Shown here piece by piece: positions 28,219 through 37,657 of a stretch of 64,000 nt of DNA; position 1 is the first letter of the stretch, and the number at the start of each line of letters is the position of its first letter. The DNA is from Porticoccus sp950063125. GTDB taxonomy: Bacteria > Pseudomonadota > Gammaproteobacteria > Pseudomonadales > Porticoccaceae. The position numbers and the translations under genes were made by a program. The DNA lies in assembly GCF_963973895.1 (NCBI RefSeq), contig NZ_CAXBBF010000001.1; one strand, written 5' to 3'. Below the pieces are notes generated by a model. It was not told the origin of the DNA, ran no database searches, and saw only the letters and a program-made list of their open reading frames with translations.

Positions 28219-28602
28219 ATGAACGACGAGGTGGATGAAACCAAACCACAGTCTCCACAGCCGGGTTCAGGAACAGAAGAATCTGTGCCACTCAAGGAGT
28301 TGGAGGCAGAGGATTCCCGGTCCGTTCCCGAGGGTGGTGGAGAAATCAACCTCGATGCCCTGCTCGATGTACAGGTCACGCTGTCAGTGGAAATCGGCAG
28401 GAGCAGATTGCCCATCAAGGACCTGATAGCGCTCAATCAGGGTTCTGTGGTTGAACTGGACCGCGAGATGGATGAACCGTTGGACCTGATGGTCAACGGT
28501 ACCCTGATTGCAAGGGGTGAAGTGGTGGTGGTCGATGGGCAGTTTGGCCTGCGACTGGTTGACATCGTCAGTCCATCCGAACGGTTGAAAAAACTCAAGT
28601 GA
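28219..28602 (+). CDS. fliN: Flagellar motor switch protein FliN
   Basis: A 127-residue protein. The polar N-terminus is followed by the SpoA domain (LDVQVTLSVEIGRSRLPIKD then LIALNQGSVVELDREMDEPL and DIVSPSERLKKLK). It forms the base of the C-ring with FliM and docks FliH. The length is usual for FliN. It lies 30 bp after fliM and ends at the fliO ribosome site. Confidence 0.97.
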   Translation: MNDEVDETKPQSPQPGSGTEESVPLKELEAEDSRSVPEGGGEINLDALLDVQVTLSVEIGRSRLPIKDLIALNQGSVVELDREMDEPLDLMVNGTLIARGEVVVVDGQFGLRLVDIVSPSERLKKLK

Positions 28603-28613
28603 GGATTGCCATT

Positions 28614-29036
28614 ATGCCGCTGCGGTCTCTACTGCTTTCAGTGGTTGCCGTGGTCGTTCCTGTTCATACCCTGGCAGCAGCCACATCGACGAATCCGGGC
28701 GGGCTTTTCAGTGGTGGCTACCTGTTGCAAGTGATCGGTTCACTGCTGCTGGTCTTCGGGTGTATTTTCGGACTGCTTTTCCTTTTGAAAAAACTGAACG
28801 GTGTGTCCATGGGCCACCATACGCCAGTCAGGGTGATCGGTTCCACGCGGGTGGGTACCAGAGAAAAAGTGCTGCTGTTGCAGGCAGGGGAACAGCAGTT
28901 ATTGATCGGTGTGGCACCGGGTGGTGTGAGTACGCTGCATGTGTTTGAGGAACCGGTGGTTTCAGCGGACCAGTCAAAAAACCGGGATTTTGGTGCACTT
29001 CTCGGTCGAGTGTTGCCCACGGAGAACCACCGATGA
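28614..29036 (+). CDS. fliO: Flagellar export apparatus assembly protein FliO
   Basis: About 140 residues. ATG 28614 lies 8 bp after GAGGA; an in-frame GTG at 28599 overlapping the fliN stop is possible. It has a cleavable-looking hydrophobic N-terminus, then a TM near residues 37-60 (VIGSLLLVFGCIFGLLFLLK) and a small cytoplasmic domain (VIGSTRVGTREKVLLLQAGE). FliO assists FliP assembly. It overlaps fliP by 4 bp. Confidence 0.92.
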   Translation: MPLRSLLLSVVAVVVPVHTLAAATSTNPGGLFSGGYLLQVIGSLLLVFGCIFGLLFLLKKLNGVSMGHHTPVRVIGSTRVGTREKVLLLQAGEQQLLIGVAPGGVSTLHVFEEPVVSADQSKNRDFGALLGRVLPTENHR

Positions 29037-29776
29037 AACCCTGCCTGAGATGGCTGTTACTGGGACTGCTATGTGTCCCTGGTCTGGCCTTCGCGGATGC
29101 GACCATTCCTTTGCTGTCCGTAGAACCAGCTGCGGGTGGCGGCAGCAATTACTCGGTCAGCCTGCAAATCCTGTTGTTGATGACGCTGCTGAGTCTGTTG
29201 CCGGCAGCGTTGATCACCATGACATCTTTTACCCGGGTGCTTGTGGTACTGGCCATCCTGCGTCAGGCACTCGGCACTGCCCAGACCCCTTCCAATCAGA
29301 TTTTGCTGGGGCTCGCACTGTTCCTCAGCCTTTTCATCATGTCACCCGTACTTGAACAGGCATACGACACCGGGCTAAAGCCCTACATGGAGGAGAGTAT
29401 CGGCTTTGAGGAAGCGCTGGAAAATGCCAAACAACCCTTTCGTGAATTTATGCTCAACCAGACCCGCGAAGCGGATCTGGTGATGTTTGCCGAACTGGGT
29501 GGCTATGGGGGGTTTATTGATGAGGATGATATCCCGATGAAAGTTCTGCTGCCGTCGTTTCTTACCAGCGAGCTGAAGACCGCTTTCCAGATAGGCTTCC
29601 TGATTTTCATACCCTTTCTCGTGATCGACCTGGTGGTGGCCAGTGTACTGATGTCGTTGGGGATGATGATGTTGTCCCCCATGCTGATTTCATTGCCTTT
29701 CAAAATAATGCTGTTTGTCTTGATTGACGGCTGGTCTCTTATTGTCGGGACCCTGGCCGCCAGTTTTGTTACCTGA
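29033..29776 (+). CDS. fliP: Flagellar export gate protein FliP
   Basis: A 247-residue polytopic protein with a signal peptide. It carries the FliP signatures LLMTLLSLLPAALITMTSFT and FLIFIPFLVIDLVVASVLMS, then LPFKIMLFVLIDGWSLIVGT. With FliQ and FliR it forms the conical core channel of the flagellar type III secretion system. The length fits the family. Confidence 0.97.
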   Translation: MKPCLRWLLLGLLCVPGLAFADATIPLLSVEPAAGGGSNYSVSLQILLLMTLLSLLPAALITMTSFTRVLVVLAILRQALGTAQTPSNQILLGLALFLSLFIMSPVLEQAYDTGLKPYMEESIGFEEALENAKQPFREFMLNQTREADLVMFAELGGYGGFIDEDDIPMKVLLPSFLTSELKTAFQIGFLIFIPFLVIDLVVASVLMSLGMMMLSPMLISLPFKIMLFVLIDGWSLIVGTLAASFVT

Positions 29777-29791
29777 CGGAGAAATGTTCAC

Positions 29792-30061
29792 ATGACACCT
29801 GAAGCTGTGCTGGATGTCGGCCAGAGCGCCCTGATCGTGACCATGCTGCTGGCCGCGCCGTTATTGTTGTCGGCCCTGGCTGTGGGTCTGCTGATCGGGG
29901 TGTTTCAGGCGGCCACCCAAATTCAGGAAATGACACTGAGCTTTATTCCGAAGCTGATTGTGGTGGCAGTAGCACTGTTTGTTGGCGGACCCTGGATGCT
30001 GCGTATATTGACGGAGTTTTCCCTGCGTCTGTTTCAAGACATACCCGGCATGGTGGGTTAG
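29792..30061 (+). CDS. fliQ: Flagellar export gate protein FliQ
   Basis: An 89-residue, two-TM protein, the standard FliQ size. The sequence LLSALAVGLLIGVFQAATQI then QEMTLSFIPKLIVVAVALFV is diagnostic. It lies between fliP and fliR. Confidence 0.97.
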   Translation: MTPEAVLDVGQSALIVTMLLAAPLLLSALAVGLLIGVFQAATQIQEMTLSFIPKLIVVAVALFVGGPWMLRILTEFSLRLFQDIPGMVG

Positions 30062-30066
30062 TCGCC

Positions 30067-30837
30067 TTGCTGTTTTCTGCAGACCAACTGATGGCGTGGA
30101 CGCAGTCCTATTGCTGGCCATTTTTGCGAATCACTGCGCTGCTGCTGGCCGCGCCAATTTTCGGGGCTTCCACGTTTCCTGTCAGGGCCAGAATTCTCCT
30201 GGCTGTACTGGTGACAGCGCTGTTGGCGCCGTCGTTGCCGGCGCTGCCGGCAATCGATCCTTTGAGTCCTGCCGGTTTGATTGTGGCATCGCAACAACTG
30301 GTGGTGGGTCTCGCCATGGGCTTCCTGGTTCAGATGCTTTTTGCTGCAGTGGTGATTGCCGGTCAGACGCTGGCGGTCACCATGGGACTGGGTTTCGCCA
30401 TGGCTGTCGATCCGCAGAATGGTGTCCAGGTACCGGTGTTGAGCCAGCTCTATCTGATTCTTGCGACGCTGATTTTTCTTGCGATCGACGGTCACCTGAT
30501 TTTGCTGGCCATTCTGGCAGACAGTTTCGTGCTTTTGCCGGTGGGTTGGTCCGGGTGGGATTCTGAAATTGCCCTGAATCTGGTGCTGTGGGCCAGCCAG
30601 ATGTTTTTGAGTTCATTGCTGTTGGCACTGCCAACCCTGATAGCCTTGCTGCTGATTAATCTGGCCTTTGGTGTGATTACGCGCGCTGCCCCACAATTAA
30701 ATATTTTTGCAGTCGGTTTTCCCGTCACCATTATGGCGGGGTTCGTATTTATTCTGCTGTCGATGCCGGCAATATTTTCACTGTTGATCGACATGTTTGA
30801 TAGCGGACTTGCTCATGCTTTCGAATTGTTTCGCTAG
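30067..30837 (+). CDS. fliR: Flagellar export gate protein FliR
   Basis: A 256-residue polytopic membrane protein. I use TTG 30067 because the residues it adds (LLFSADQLMAWTQSYCWPFL) look like a FliR N-terminus; ATG at 30091 would remove them. It contains FGASTFPVRARILLAVLVTA and a C-terminal run of membrane helices. It is the single-copy member of the FliPQR core. It lies 6 bp before flhB. Confidence 0.95.
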   Translation: MLFSADQLMAWTQSYCWPFLRITALLLAAPIFGASTFPVRARILLAVLVTALLAPSLPALPAIDPLSPAGLIVASQQLVVGLAMGFLVQMLFAAVVIAGQTLAVTMGLGFAMAVDPQNGVQVPVLSQLYLILATLIFLAIDGHLILLAILADSFVLLPVGWSGWDSEIALNLVLWASQMFLSSLLLALPTLIALLLINLAFGVITRAAPQLNIFAVGFPVTIMAGFVFILLSMPAIFSLLIDMFDSGLAHAFELFR

Positions 30838-30843
30838 GTAGGT

Positions 30844-32004
30844 ATGGCAGAAGATCAGCAGGCATCACAGGAGCGCACCGAACAGCCGACGGAACGGCGC
30901 AAGCAGGAGTCTCGAAAAAAAGGCCAGGTTCCCCGATCCCGTGAGCTGAATACCATGCTGTCGCTGTTGGTGGGCGCCATCGCCATGTTGATAATGGGGT
31001 CTGCATTGACGAGCGAGTTTGCATTGTTAGTTGAACAGTCGCTCAGCTTTGATCGTGCAACGGCCTTTAACACATCGATGATCACAGTGCGTTTCGGCGA
31101 TCTGATGATGTCTTCACTAATGGTTTTGGTGCCTTTTTTCGGCGTGACGGTGATCGGCGCTTTTGCCGGTCCTTTGCTGATGGGTGGCTGGTCGTTCAGT
31201 GTTTCGGCAATGGCCTTCAAGTTTGAAAAACTGGATCCCGTCAAAGGTATTGGACGGCTGTTTTCCGCGAAAGGTTTGATGGAGCTGGTGAAGACGCTGT
31301 TTAAGTTTTTCCTGGTGATTGGTGCGACTGTTTTTCTCTTTTATCAGTACAGTGAAGAAATTCTGTTATTAGCCAGCCGTCCTCCAGCTCTGGCGATGAG
31401 TGAAAGTATATCGTTGCTGTTATGGAGTCTGATTTTACTCAGTTTCAGCCTGATTTTTATAGTGGTTCTCGACGTGCCATTTTCCCTGTGGGACCACAAC
31501 AGGCAACTGAAAATGACGCGCCAGGAAGTGCGTGATGAGATGAAGGAAACTGACGGTAAACCCGAGGTGAAAAGTCGTATCCGTTCCCTGCAGCGTGAAA
31601 TTTCCCAGGGACGAATGATGCAGGATGTGCCCAAAGCCGATGTGGTGATTACCAACCCGACCCATTTCTCGGTGGCCCTGAAATACGATAGTCGACCGGG
31701 AGCGGCGCCAATGGTGGTGGCAAAAGGCCGGGACCTGGTGGCTTTCAGGATCCGCACTCTCGCCGGGGAGGTTGATGTGCCTATCTTCTCTGCGCCCCCG
31801 TTGGCGCGCGCCCTCTATGCCAGCACCGATATTGGTCAGGAGATTCCGCAGAATCTGTACCTCGCTGTGGCCAGGGTGCTGGCTTATGTCTATCAACTGA
31901 AACGGGCGCCCAGCACCGAGTATGTGGCCCCGCCGGAAGACTTGTGGATTCCGGATGAATACCGGGATCAAATTAGCGAGGATCAGATAGACGATCATGA
32001 ATAA
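30844..32004 (+). CDS. flhB: Flagellar export switch protein FlhB
   Basis: A 386-residue protein with four membrane helices. The charged N-terminus (RTEQPTERRKQESRKKGQVP) is typical. The autocleavage motif NPTH is at residues 271-274, followed by the cytoplasmic domain (MVVAKGRDLVAFRIRTLAGE). Cleavage and interaction with FliK change export from hook to filament substrates. The stop overlaps flhA by 8 bp. A separate FlhB-C-like protein is encoded at 43302. Confidence 0.97.
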   Translation: MAEDQQASQERTEQPTERRKQESRKKGQVPRSRELNTMLSLLVGAIAMLIMGSALTSEFALLVEQSLSFDRATAFNTSMITVRFGDLMMSSLMVLVPFFGVTVIGAFAGPLLMGGWSFSVSAMAFKFEKLDPVKGIGRLFSAKGLMELVKTLFKFFLVIGATVFLFYQYSEEILLLASRPPALAMSESISLLLWSLILLSFSLIFIVVLDVPFSLWDHNRQLKMTRQEVRDEMKETDGKPEVKSRIRSLQREISQGRMMQDVPKADVVITNPTHFSVALKYDSRPGAAPMVVAKGRDLVAFRIRTLAGEVDVPIFSAPPLARALYASTDIGQEIPQNLYLAVARVLAYVYQLKRAPSTEYVAPPEDLWIPDEYRDQISEDQIDDHE

Positions 32005-34090
32005 AATGACCAATACCACGGCATCCGATAGCGGCTTCAGCTTCTCTTCCCTGGCCGGTCTGGGGACCCCCGTGCTGCTGTTCATGATGCTGGTAATGAT
32101 GGTATTACCATTACCAGCGTTTGCGCTGGATCTGCTGTTTACCTTCAACATTGCGCTGGCCATCATTGTCCTGCTGGCTTCGGTTTACTCCCGACGGCCT
32201 CTCGACTTTGCCGTCTTTCCCACGGTTCTATTGATTGCCACATTATTGCGACTGGCGTTGAACGTCGCTTCAACCCGGGTTGTTCTACTGGAAGGCCACG
32301 AGGGTACGGGTGCTGCCGGCAAAGTGATTCAGGCCTTTGGGGAGTTTGTGGTTGGCGGTAGCTATGCCGTAGGCCTGGTTGTCTTTGCCATTCTGGTCAT
32401 TATCAATTTTGTTGTGGTTACCAAGGGCGCCGGTCGAATCTCGGAAGTGACCGCCAGGTTTACCCTGGATGCCATGCCCGGCAAGCAGATGGCCATTGAC
32501 GCAGATCTGAATGCGGGGCTGATCACCCAGGACCAGGCATTACTTCGTCGTCAGGAGGTCTCTCAGGAGTCGGACTTTTATGGTGCCATGGACGGTGCCA
32601 GCAAGTTCGTGCGCGGGGATGCGGTGGCGGGCATTCTGATTCTGTTTATCAATATTATTGGCGGCTTTTCCGTGGGGGTGCTGCAACACGATCTCAGCGC
32701 CGGCGAGGCGGCCCACAATTATGTTCTGCTCACCATTGGTGATGGACTGGTAGCACAGATCCCGTCACTGCTGCTGTCCACTGCTGCGGCCATTATTGTC
32801 ACCCGTGTGTCCAGTTCGCAGGATATGGGCGAGGAAGTATTAACCCAGTTATTCAGCAACACCAGAGTGCTGTTTGTGACTGCTGCACTGATCGGCACCA
32901 TGGGGCTGGTGCCGGGGATGCCCAACCTGGTCTTTCTGGGACTGGCCGGCTTGCTTGGCGCACTGGCCTATATGCAATTACAGCGGCAGAAAGTTGAATT
33001 GCTTCCTATAGAGCCCGCTCCTGCTGAAAAGCCTGCCGAGTCGCGGGACCTCAGTTGGGACGATGTGGAAATGGTGGATGAAATAGGCCTCGAGGTGGGT
33101 TACCGACTGATTTCACTGGTGGACAAGAAACAGGGTGGTGAATTGCTGACCCGTATCAAGGGTGTCCGTAAAAAGCTGTCCCAGGAGCTCGGTTTTCTGG
33201 TGCACTCAGTGCATATTCGCGACAACCTGGACCTTTCTCCCAACGAATACCGCCTTGGTTTTCACGACGTGATAGTCGGGCAGGGCGAGGTGTTTCCCGG
33301 CAAGGAGCTGGCGATTAATCCCGGCCAGGTTTACGGGGAACTGGAGGGGGCGGCGACCAAGGACCCCACTTTTGGACTCGATGCCGTCTGGATCGACAGT
33401 TCCCAGCGGGATGATGCCCAGGCGATGGGTTTTACGGTGGTGGATTGCAGCACGGTTATCGCTACGCACCTGAGTCAACTCATCAAGAACAATGCTCAGG
33501 AGCTGTTGGGGCAGGATGGTGTTCAGCAGTTGCTGGACAAGTTGTCCCGGACATCGCCCAAACTGGTAGAAAACCTGGTGCCCAAGCCATTGGGGCTGGG
33601 TGTGGTGACCAAGGTGATGCAAAACCTGCTGGAGGAAGGCCTCCCGATCAGGGATGTGAAGACAATCGCCGAAGCTTTGGCAGAACACGGTGCAAAGAGT
33701 CAGGATCCTGACGCTTTAACCAGTCAGGTGCGCATTGCACTGGGCAAGACAATCTTCCAGACCGCTAATGGTGTAGGGGATGAGATGGCTGTAATGGTGT
33801 TTGATTCACAGCTGGAACAGATATTGCAGGGTGCAGTACAGGGGAATGCCGGCGGGCTTGAACCGGCACTGGTTGAAAATGTTATCGGGCAGATTGTTGC
33901 CGCTTCCGGAAAAATTGAAGCCCAGGGTAAAAACCCGGTATTGCTGGTGGCCAGTCAGGTGAGATTATTCCTGTCGCGTTTGCTGCGGGGGCGGATAGGC
34001 AATTTTTATATCCTCGCTTATGAAGAAATTCCCGCCAGTAAAAATATTAAGGTGGTGGCCACGATTGGCAATAACCAGCTCAATGGTTGA
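31997..34090 (+). CDS. flhA: Flagellar export component FlhA
   Basis: A 697-residue protein with about eight N-terminal TM helices (to roughly residue 320) and a large cytoplasmic chaperone-binding domain. The FHIPEP signature region is GRISEVTARFTLDAMPGKQM then AIDADLNAGLI. The nonameric C-terminal ring selects export cargo. The length is normal (about 690-710). Confidence 0.97.
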   Translation: MNKMTNTTASDSGFSFSSLAGLGTPVLLFMMLVMMVLPLPAFALDLLFTFNIALAIIVLLASVYSRRPLDFAVFPTVLLIATLLRLALNVASTRVVLLEGHEGTGAAGKVIQAFGEFVVGGSYAVGLVVFAILVIINFVVVTKGAGRISEVTARFTLDAMPGKQMAIDADLNAGLITQDQALLRRQEVSQESDFYGAMDGASKFVRGDAVAGILILFINIIGGFSVGVLQHDLSAGEAAHNYVLLTIGDGLVAQIPSLLLSTAAAIIVTRVSSSQDMGEEVLTQLFSNTRVLFVTAALIGTMGLVPGMPNLVFLGLAGLLGALAYMQLQRQKVELLPIEPAPAEKPAESRDLSWDDVEMVDEIGLEVGYRLISLVDKKQGGELLTRIKGVRKKLSQELGFLVHSVHIRDNLDLSPNEYRLGFHDVIVGQGEVFPGKELAINPGQVYGELEGAATKDPTFGLDAVWIDSSQRDDAQAMGFTVVDCSTVIATHLSQLIKNNAQELLGQDGVQQLLDKLSRTSPKLVENLVPKPLGLGVVTKVMQNLLEEGLPIRDVKTIAEALAEHGAKSQDPDALTSQVRIALGKTIFQTANGVGDEMAVMVFDSQLEQILQGAVQGNAGGLEPALVENVIGQIVAASGKIEAQGKNPVLLVASQVRLFLSRLLRGRIGNFYILAYEEIPASKNIKVVATIGNNQLNG

Positions 34091-34157
34091 TTAACCGGAT
34101 CGGCTTTTGGTCCTGATGCCGTTTCAGAAGATTAGTGATTAGTGAGGAAGTAGCAGC

Positions 34158-35300
34158 ATGAAGATCAAGCGTTTTGTCGACAAGGATAGCCGCAGTGCCA
34201 TGGCCAGAATTCGCGCCGAGATGGGTGCGGATGCGGTCATTCTGTCCAGCAAAAACGTTGGCGATCAAATCGAACTGGTGGCAGCCGTGGATTTTGACGA
34301 GCGCGATCTCAATCCTCAGGAGTCCCCCAAGCCCCGGTTGACTGAGCCGGAAACAGGCCCCGCACCAGACACCCCAACACTGGGAGATTTGCAGCGGGAA
34401 CTGGGTAATCTCCGAGGCCTGCTCGAAGGTGAGTTGGCTCAGTTGGCCTGGCGAGAAATGGCTGAAAAGCCCTCGGTAAAGGCGGCGCTGTTTAGCCGTT
34501 TGACGAAGCTCGGCCTGTCCCGCTGGCTCAGCGGTGCCGTCGTCGACCGGCTGCCGGCCAAAGGTGATCTTGAAGACATCTGGAAAAAATCCCTGACCAT
34601 GCTTTCCAGGAAAATTCGGATAACAGGTGACAGCCTGCTCAACGATGGTGGTGTGGTCGCGTTGGTTGGTTCAACCGGTGTGGGTAAAACCACCACCATT
34701 GCTAAACTGGCTGCCAGATTTGTGATGCGTCACGGTGCCAAACAGGTCGGACTGATTACTACTGACTGTTACCGGATTGGTGGACAGGAACAACTCGAAA
34801 CGTTTGCCGGTTACCTGGGTATTCCGATGATTGTGGCAACAGACGGCTTCCAGCTGAAGGCGGCACTCGACCAACTCTCCTCCCGAAAACTGGTGCTGAT
34901 CGACACTGCGGGCATGAGTCAACGGGATATCCGTCTTTATGAGCAATTCAATACGCTGAAATCTGTAGGTTATGACATCGATGCGTATTTGGTACTTTCT
35001 GCCACGGCGCAATCCGGTTCTTTGAAAGAGTTGATCCAGGTATTTGGTCGTCAGGCACTCGCTGGCGCCATGGTGACCAAAGTGGATGAGTCCTCCAGTC
35101 TCGGTGGACTACTTGATCTGGTTATCAAGAACAATCTGCCGTTGGCCTACGTCAGTGCAGGCCAGAAAGTCCCTGAAGATATCGCTCCTGCCCGGGTGGA
35201 ATACCTGATGGGCAAGGCAGTGGATCTAATGGAAGCAGAAGAGCGATCGATTGATCGGAAACTGGATAAAACCCCCATGACCAGCTCGGTCGCAGTTTAG
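34158..35300 (+). CDS. flhF: Signal-recognition-particle GTPase FlhF
   Basis: A 380-residue SRP-type GTPase that sets the polar site and start of flagellum assembly. The N-terminus (MKIKRFVDKDSRSAMARIRA) is characteristic. The G1 motif is GSTGVGKTT at 171-179, followed by TTDCYRIGGQEQLETFAGYL and LIDTAGMSQRD. The B domain is shorter than in Vibrio. A 67-bp gap after flhA holds no promoter I can recognise. Confidence 0.96.
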   Translation: MKIKRFVDKDSRSAMARIRAEMGADAVILSSKNVGDQIELVAAVDFDERDLNPQESPKPRLTEPETGPAPDTPTLGDLQRELGNLRGLLEGELAQLAWREMAEKPSVKAALFSRLTKLGLSRWLSGAVVDRLPAKGDLEDIWKKSLTMLSRKIRITGDSLLNDGGVVALVGSTGVGKTTTIAKLAARFVMRHGAKQVGLITTDCYRIGGQEQLETFAGYLGIPMIVATDGFQLKAALDQLSSRKLVLIDTAGMSQRDIRLYEQFNTLKSVGYDIDAYLVLSATAQSGSLKELIQVFGRQALAGAMVTKVDESSSLGGLLDLVIKNNLPLAYVSAGQKVPEDIAPARVEYLMGKAVDLMEAEERSIDRKLDKTPMTSSVAV

Positions 35301-35307
35301 GTATTCT

Positions 35308-36171
35308 ATGTTCAATCAAGCTGAAGGCCTGCAAAAGATGGCTTCGCCATCCCCTGTTAACGTCATTGCCGTCACCAGTGGCAAAGGCGGGGTGGGGAAA
35401 ACCAATATCGCGATCAATCTTGCGGTGAGTCTGGCGGCACTGGATCGTTCGGTTCTGTTGTTTGATGCCGACCTGGGTTTGGCGAATGTCGATATTGCGT
35501 TGGGGCTTAAACCAAAGTACGACATTCAGCATGTTTTCTCCGGTGAGCGCACGCTGGAGGAGATTCTGGTGGACGGCCCCAGGGGAGTTCGCGTTGTGCC
35601 GGCCTCATCCGGGGTGGCCGAGATGGCTTCCCTGTTGCCCCAGCAGCAGGCGGGTTTGATCCGTGCTTTCAGTGAGTTGACGATCCCCGTGGATACGTTA
35701 ATTGTCGATACTGCGGCGGGAATCGACAGCGGTGTGCTGAATTTTACCCGCGCCTGTCAGGAAATTTTAGTGGTGATTTGTGATGAGCTCACATCGATAA
35801 CAGATGCCTATGCCCTGATTAAAGTATTGAATCGTGAATGCGGTGTTAAACGTTTTCAGGTAGTCGCCAGCATGGTTGACCGGGCTGTACAGGGTCGACA
35901 GCTCTACGAAAAAATATTGCGAGCCACCGACCGCTTTCTGGACGTGCATCTGGGTTACCTGGGTGCCGTGCCTCGAGACGATTACCTGCGGAAGGCGGTT
36001 CAACAGCAGGCAGCTGTTGTGCAGGCTTACCCCCGTAGTCAGTCTGCAGTTGCGCTGAACAGGCTGGCAGTCACGATTGATGACCGCTTTAAAACGGGCT
36101 CGGACACAGGGGGTCTGGGGTTTTTTGTTGAGCGCCTGATCAGTTGCGGCAATCTGGCGCTGGATGCTTGA
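35308..36171 (+). CDS. fleN: Flagellar number regulator FleN (FlhG), MinD-like ATPase
   Basis: A 287-residue ParA/MinD-family ATPase with the deviant Walker A SGKGGVGKT at 24-32. The switch regions are LFDADLGLANVDIALGL and LIVDTAAGIDSGVLNF. It limits flagellar number, by antagonising FleQ in Pseudomonas. It starts 7 bp after flhF and ends 2 bp before fliA. Confidence 0.95.
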   Translation: MFNQAEGLQKMASPSPVNVIAVTSGKGGVGKTNIAINLAVSLAALDRSVLLFDADLGLANVDIALGLKPKYDIQHVFSGERTLEEILVDGPRGVRVVPASSGVAEMASLLPQQQAGLIRAFSELTIPVDTLIVDTAAGIDSGVLNFTRACQEILVVICDELTSITDAYALIKVLNRECGVKRFQVVASMVDRAVQGRQLYEKILRATDRFLDVHLGYLGAVPRDDYLRKAVQQQAAVVQAYPRSQSAVALNRLAVTIDDRFKTGSDTGGLGFFVERLISCGNLALDA

Positions 36172-36173
36172 TC

Positions 36174-36881
36174 ATGCCTGATGCGACGGTTTATGCCCAG
36201 GAACAGCGATCGAGTATGGAGGATGTTCTTCAGTCGCATTTGCCGCTGGTCAGGAAAATCGGTTTGCATCTGATTGCCCGACTGCCGAACACAGTCGAAC
36301 TGGACGACCTGCTCCAGGTTGGCCTGATCGCGCTATTACAGGCAAGGGAGAGCTACGATGTCTCACTGGGTGCCAGCTTTTCTACCTACGCAGCCATTCG
36401 TATTAAGGGTGCCATGGTGGACGAAGTGCGACGAAACGACTGGGTGCCGCGCTCGGTGCAGCAAAAAATGAAGCGGGTTTCCTCCGCTATTCGGTCTGCA
36501 GAGGCGCGTCTGACTGGCCCGGCTTCGGATGTGGACATTGCCCGGGAACTACAGATGACGTTGTCCGATTATCAGGCAATGGCAGGGGAGCTCGCCACAT
36601 GCCGGATGATGTCCCTGGAGGATATCGAGCAGGAGGGGGCGGCACCCGGAGACAGTGATCCTTTTGCCAGAATGGCTGATGCGGGATTTCGGGCGGCACT
36701 GGCTCAGGCGATTACCGGGTTGCCAGAAAAAGAACAAATGGTGATGTCTCTCTACTATAGCGATGAACTGAACCTGAAAGAGATCGGGGCAGTTCTTGGC
36801 ATCACGGAGTCGCGGGTCTGCCAGATTCACGGACAGGCACTGGCCCGAATCAGGGGTCAGTTGTGCGAGTGGACAGGGTAG
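36174..36881 (+). CDS. fliA: RNA polymerase sigma-28 factor FliA
   Basis: A 235-residue flagellar sigma factor. The start ATG 36174 lies 2 bp after the fleN stop. Region 2 is LPLVRKIGLHLIARLPNTVE to FSTYAAIRIKGAMVDEVRRN. Region 4 is LPEKEQMVMSLYYSDELNLK, with an HTH (EIGAVLGITESRVCQIHGQA). It should read the fliC promoter at 9342. Its antagonist FlgM is not in the window. Confidence 0.97.
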   Translation: MPDATVYAQEQRSSMEDVLQSHLPLVRKIGLHLIARLPNTVELDDLLQVGLIALLQARESYDVSLGASFSTYAAIRIKGAMVDEVRRNDWVPRSVQQKMKRVSSAIRSAEARLTGPASDVDIARELQMTLSDYQAMAGELATCRMMSLEDIEQEGAAPGDSDPFARMADAGFRAALAQAITGLPEKEQMVMSLYYSDELNLKEIGAVLGITESRVCQIHGQALARIRGQLCEWTG

Positions 36882-36892
36882 GGGCGCGCTGA

Positions 36893-37654
36893 ATGGCTGC
36901 TGGACGTCGATCCGTAGATTTCCTCACCATGGCCGGGGTCATACTGTCTCTGGCTGCAGTGATCGGCGGCAATATGCTGGAGGGTGGGCATACTGACTCG
37001 CTGATTCAGTTAACGGCTTTTATTATTGTTTTCGGTGGTACCCTCGGTGCCACTCTGGTCCAGACTCCCCTGCATATTTTCCTGCATGCGTTAAAGCGCT
37101 TTCGATGGATTTTTTTCCCACCACCGATGGCGCGCTCCGACATCATGAAGAAGATGGTGGACTGGAGCAAAATTTCTCGCAAAGAAGGGCTGCTTGGATT
37201 GCAGGCGGTGGCAGACAGGGAAAAAGACAAGTTCACCAGGAAGGGACTTCAGCTATTGGTCGATGGTAATGAGCCCGATGACATTCGAAAAATCCTTGAA
37301 GTCGAGATCGATAGCTTTGCCGCACATGAGATGAACAGTGCCAAAGTTTATGAAGCGATGGGCGGATATTCTCCTACCATTGGCATTATCGGGGCCGTGA
37401 TGGGGTTGATACACGTGATGAACAATCTGTCTGATCCGGCTGCACTCGGCCCCGGTATTGCGGTTGCATTTGTGGCCACAATCTACGGGGTGGGGTTGGC
37501 AAATTTCTTTTTTTTACCCATGTCGAACAAGCTAAAAATGTTGGTGAATGACCAGGTCCAGTATCGGGATATGCTGGTGGATGGGATGGTAGCCATAGCC
37601 GAGGGAGAGAATCCCCGCTCAATCGAGAGCAAACTCGAAGGGTACCTGACCTAG
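36893..37654 (+). CDS. motC: Flagellar stator protein MotC (MotA family)
   Basis: A 253-residue four-TM stator subunit. The features IGGNMLEGGHTD, FGGTLGATLVQTPL and RWIFFPPP match Pseudomonas MotC rather than PomA. The segment GYSPTIGIIGAVMGLIHVMN carries the conserved TM3 Pro context. It forms the ion channel with MotD. It follows fliA after 11 bp; the cheYZAB genes often found here are absent. The start ATG is 36893. Confidence 0.93.
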   Translation: MAAGRRSVDFLTMAGVILSLAAVIGGNMLEGGHTDSLIQLTAFIIVFGGTLGATLVQTPLHIFLHALKRFRWIFFPPPMARSDIMKKMVDWSKISRKEGLLGLQAVADREKDKFTRKGLQLLVDGNEPDDIRKILEVEIDSFAAHEMNSAKVYEAMGGYSPTIGIIGAVMGLIHVMNNLSDPAALGPGIAVAFVATIYGVGLANFFFLPMSNKLKMLVNDQVQYRDMLVDGMVAIAEGENPRSIESKLEGYLT

Positions 37655-37657
37655 GCC

